From positions 124,001-188,000 of the forward strand of contig CAVWBP010000002.1 of NCBI GenBank assembly GCA_963753165.1: DNA of 64,000 bases. The letters run 5' to 3'. A program made the translations under genes and the position numbers. This DNA is from JAKLQR01 sp963753165 (GTDB lineage: Bacteria; Nitrospirota; Thermodesulfovibrionia; Thermodesulfovibrionales; SM23-35). The notes beneath the pieces were generated by a model, which was not told the DNA's origin, made no database searches, and saw only the letters and a program-made list of their open reading frames with translations. Positions 63,978 to 64,000 of the stretch are shown one piece after another (the first letter of the stretch is position 1; every line of letters starts with the position of its first letter).

Positions 63978-64000
63978 AGAACCGTGCGGATTTTTTCATT

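Overview
The window looks like a chromosomal contig from a Gram-negative anaerobe with intermediate GC. A Nitrospirota (Thermodesulfovibrio-like) or deltaproteobacterial origin is the best inference. The supporting signs are a complete-looking type II secretion operon, a lipid A-type acyltransferase and L,D-transpeptidase, an F1 operon with paired b'/b subunits but no a or c genes, an octaheme cytochrome, ferredoxin-dependent 2-oxoacid oxidoreductase, and an O2/peroxide defence cluster built on rubrerythrin and a flavodiiron protein. No rRNA or phylogenetic marker settles the taxonomy.

Layout: (1) 1-9761, type II secretion genes gspF-G-H-I-J-K-L-M-N, then a secreted subtilisin-like protease with a C-terminal Gly-rich/Cys/TM/Arg sorting tail, facing a CPBP intramembrane protease that could process that tail. 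(2) 9983-12740, chorismate synthase, a TusA-like protein and a DsbB/DsbA-type pair. (3) 12914-17862, aspS, rluB, dCMP deaminase, a DUF3187-like envelope protein and a tandem PilZ protein. (4) 17881-25711, tRNA-Glu and tRNA-Lys, aconitase, lysA-dapF-dapA, bioD and bioF. (5) 25985-31944, the ATP synthase operon b'-b-delta-alpha-gamma-beta-epsilon. (6) 32015-37215, a response-regulator stub, a TrmN6-like methyltransferase, XerC/D, a LonB-like protease and an acyltransferase. (7) 37212-42549, an iron-sulfur flavoprotein, octaheme cytochrome, rubrerythrin, a CMD protein, a flavodiiron protein, a 44-residue desulforedoxin and a PerR/Fur regulator with PerR-box-like operators. (8) 42770-48132, gene remnants, an IS200-type element, small cytochrome and Cys-rich proteins and a large receiver/PAS/GAF sensor. 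(9) 48191-51806, two radical SAM/SPASM enzymes. One carries a PqqD-like N-terminal domain and is followed by a 20-codon Cys-rich peptide gene, a candidate RiPP locus. (10) 51937-59044, a hybrid sensor kinase and LuxR regulator, a receiver protein, a ferritin-like protein, KorA/KorB and a cyclopropane synthase remnant. (11) 59088-63846, envelope genes: an AsmA-like giant, a DUF1318 lipoprotein and an L,D-transpeptidase.

Two global properties matter for anyone using this annotation. First, many otherwise normal genes (gspF, gspH, gspK, acn, atpF', atpH, atpA, atpG, both large sensors, the AsmA-like gene) are split by single-base frameshifts. Several of these are restored by changing the length of a short homopolymer, so sequence error is more likely than gene decay. 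Second, the contig is sown with short palindromic repeats of several families. Most are intergenic, but one G/C-rich family sits in frame inside dapF (twice) and aroC.

The strongest candidates for an undescribed system are the Cys-rich peptide with its radical SAM maturase, the secreted protease/sorting-protease pair beside the type II secretion operon, and the in-frame repeat family.
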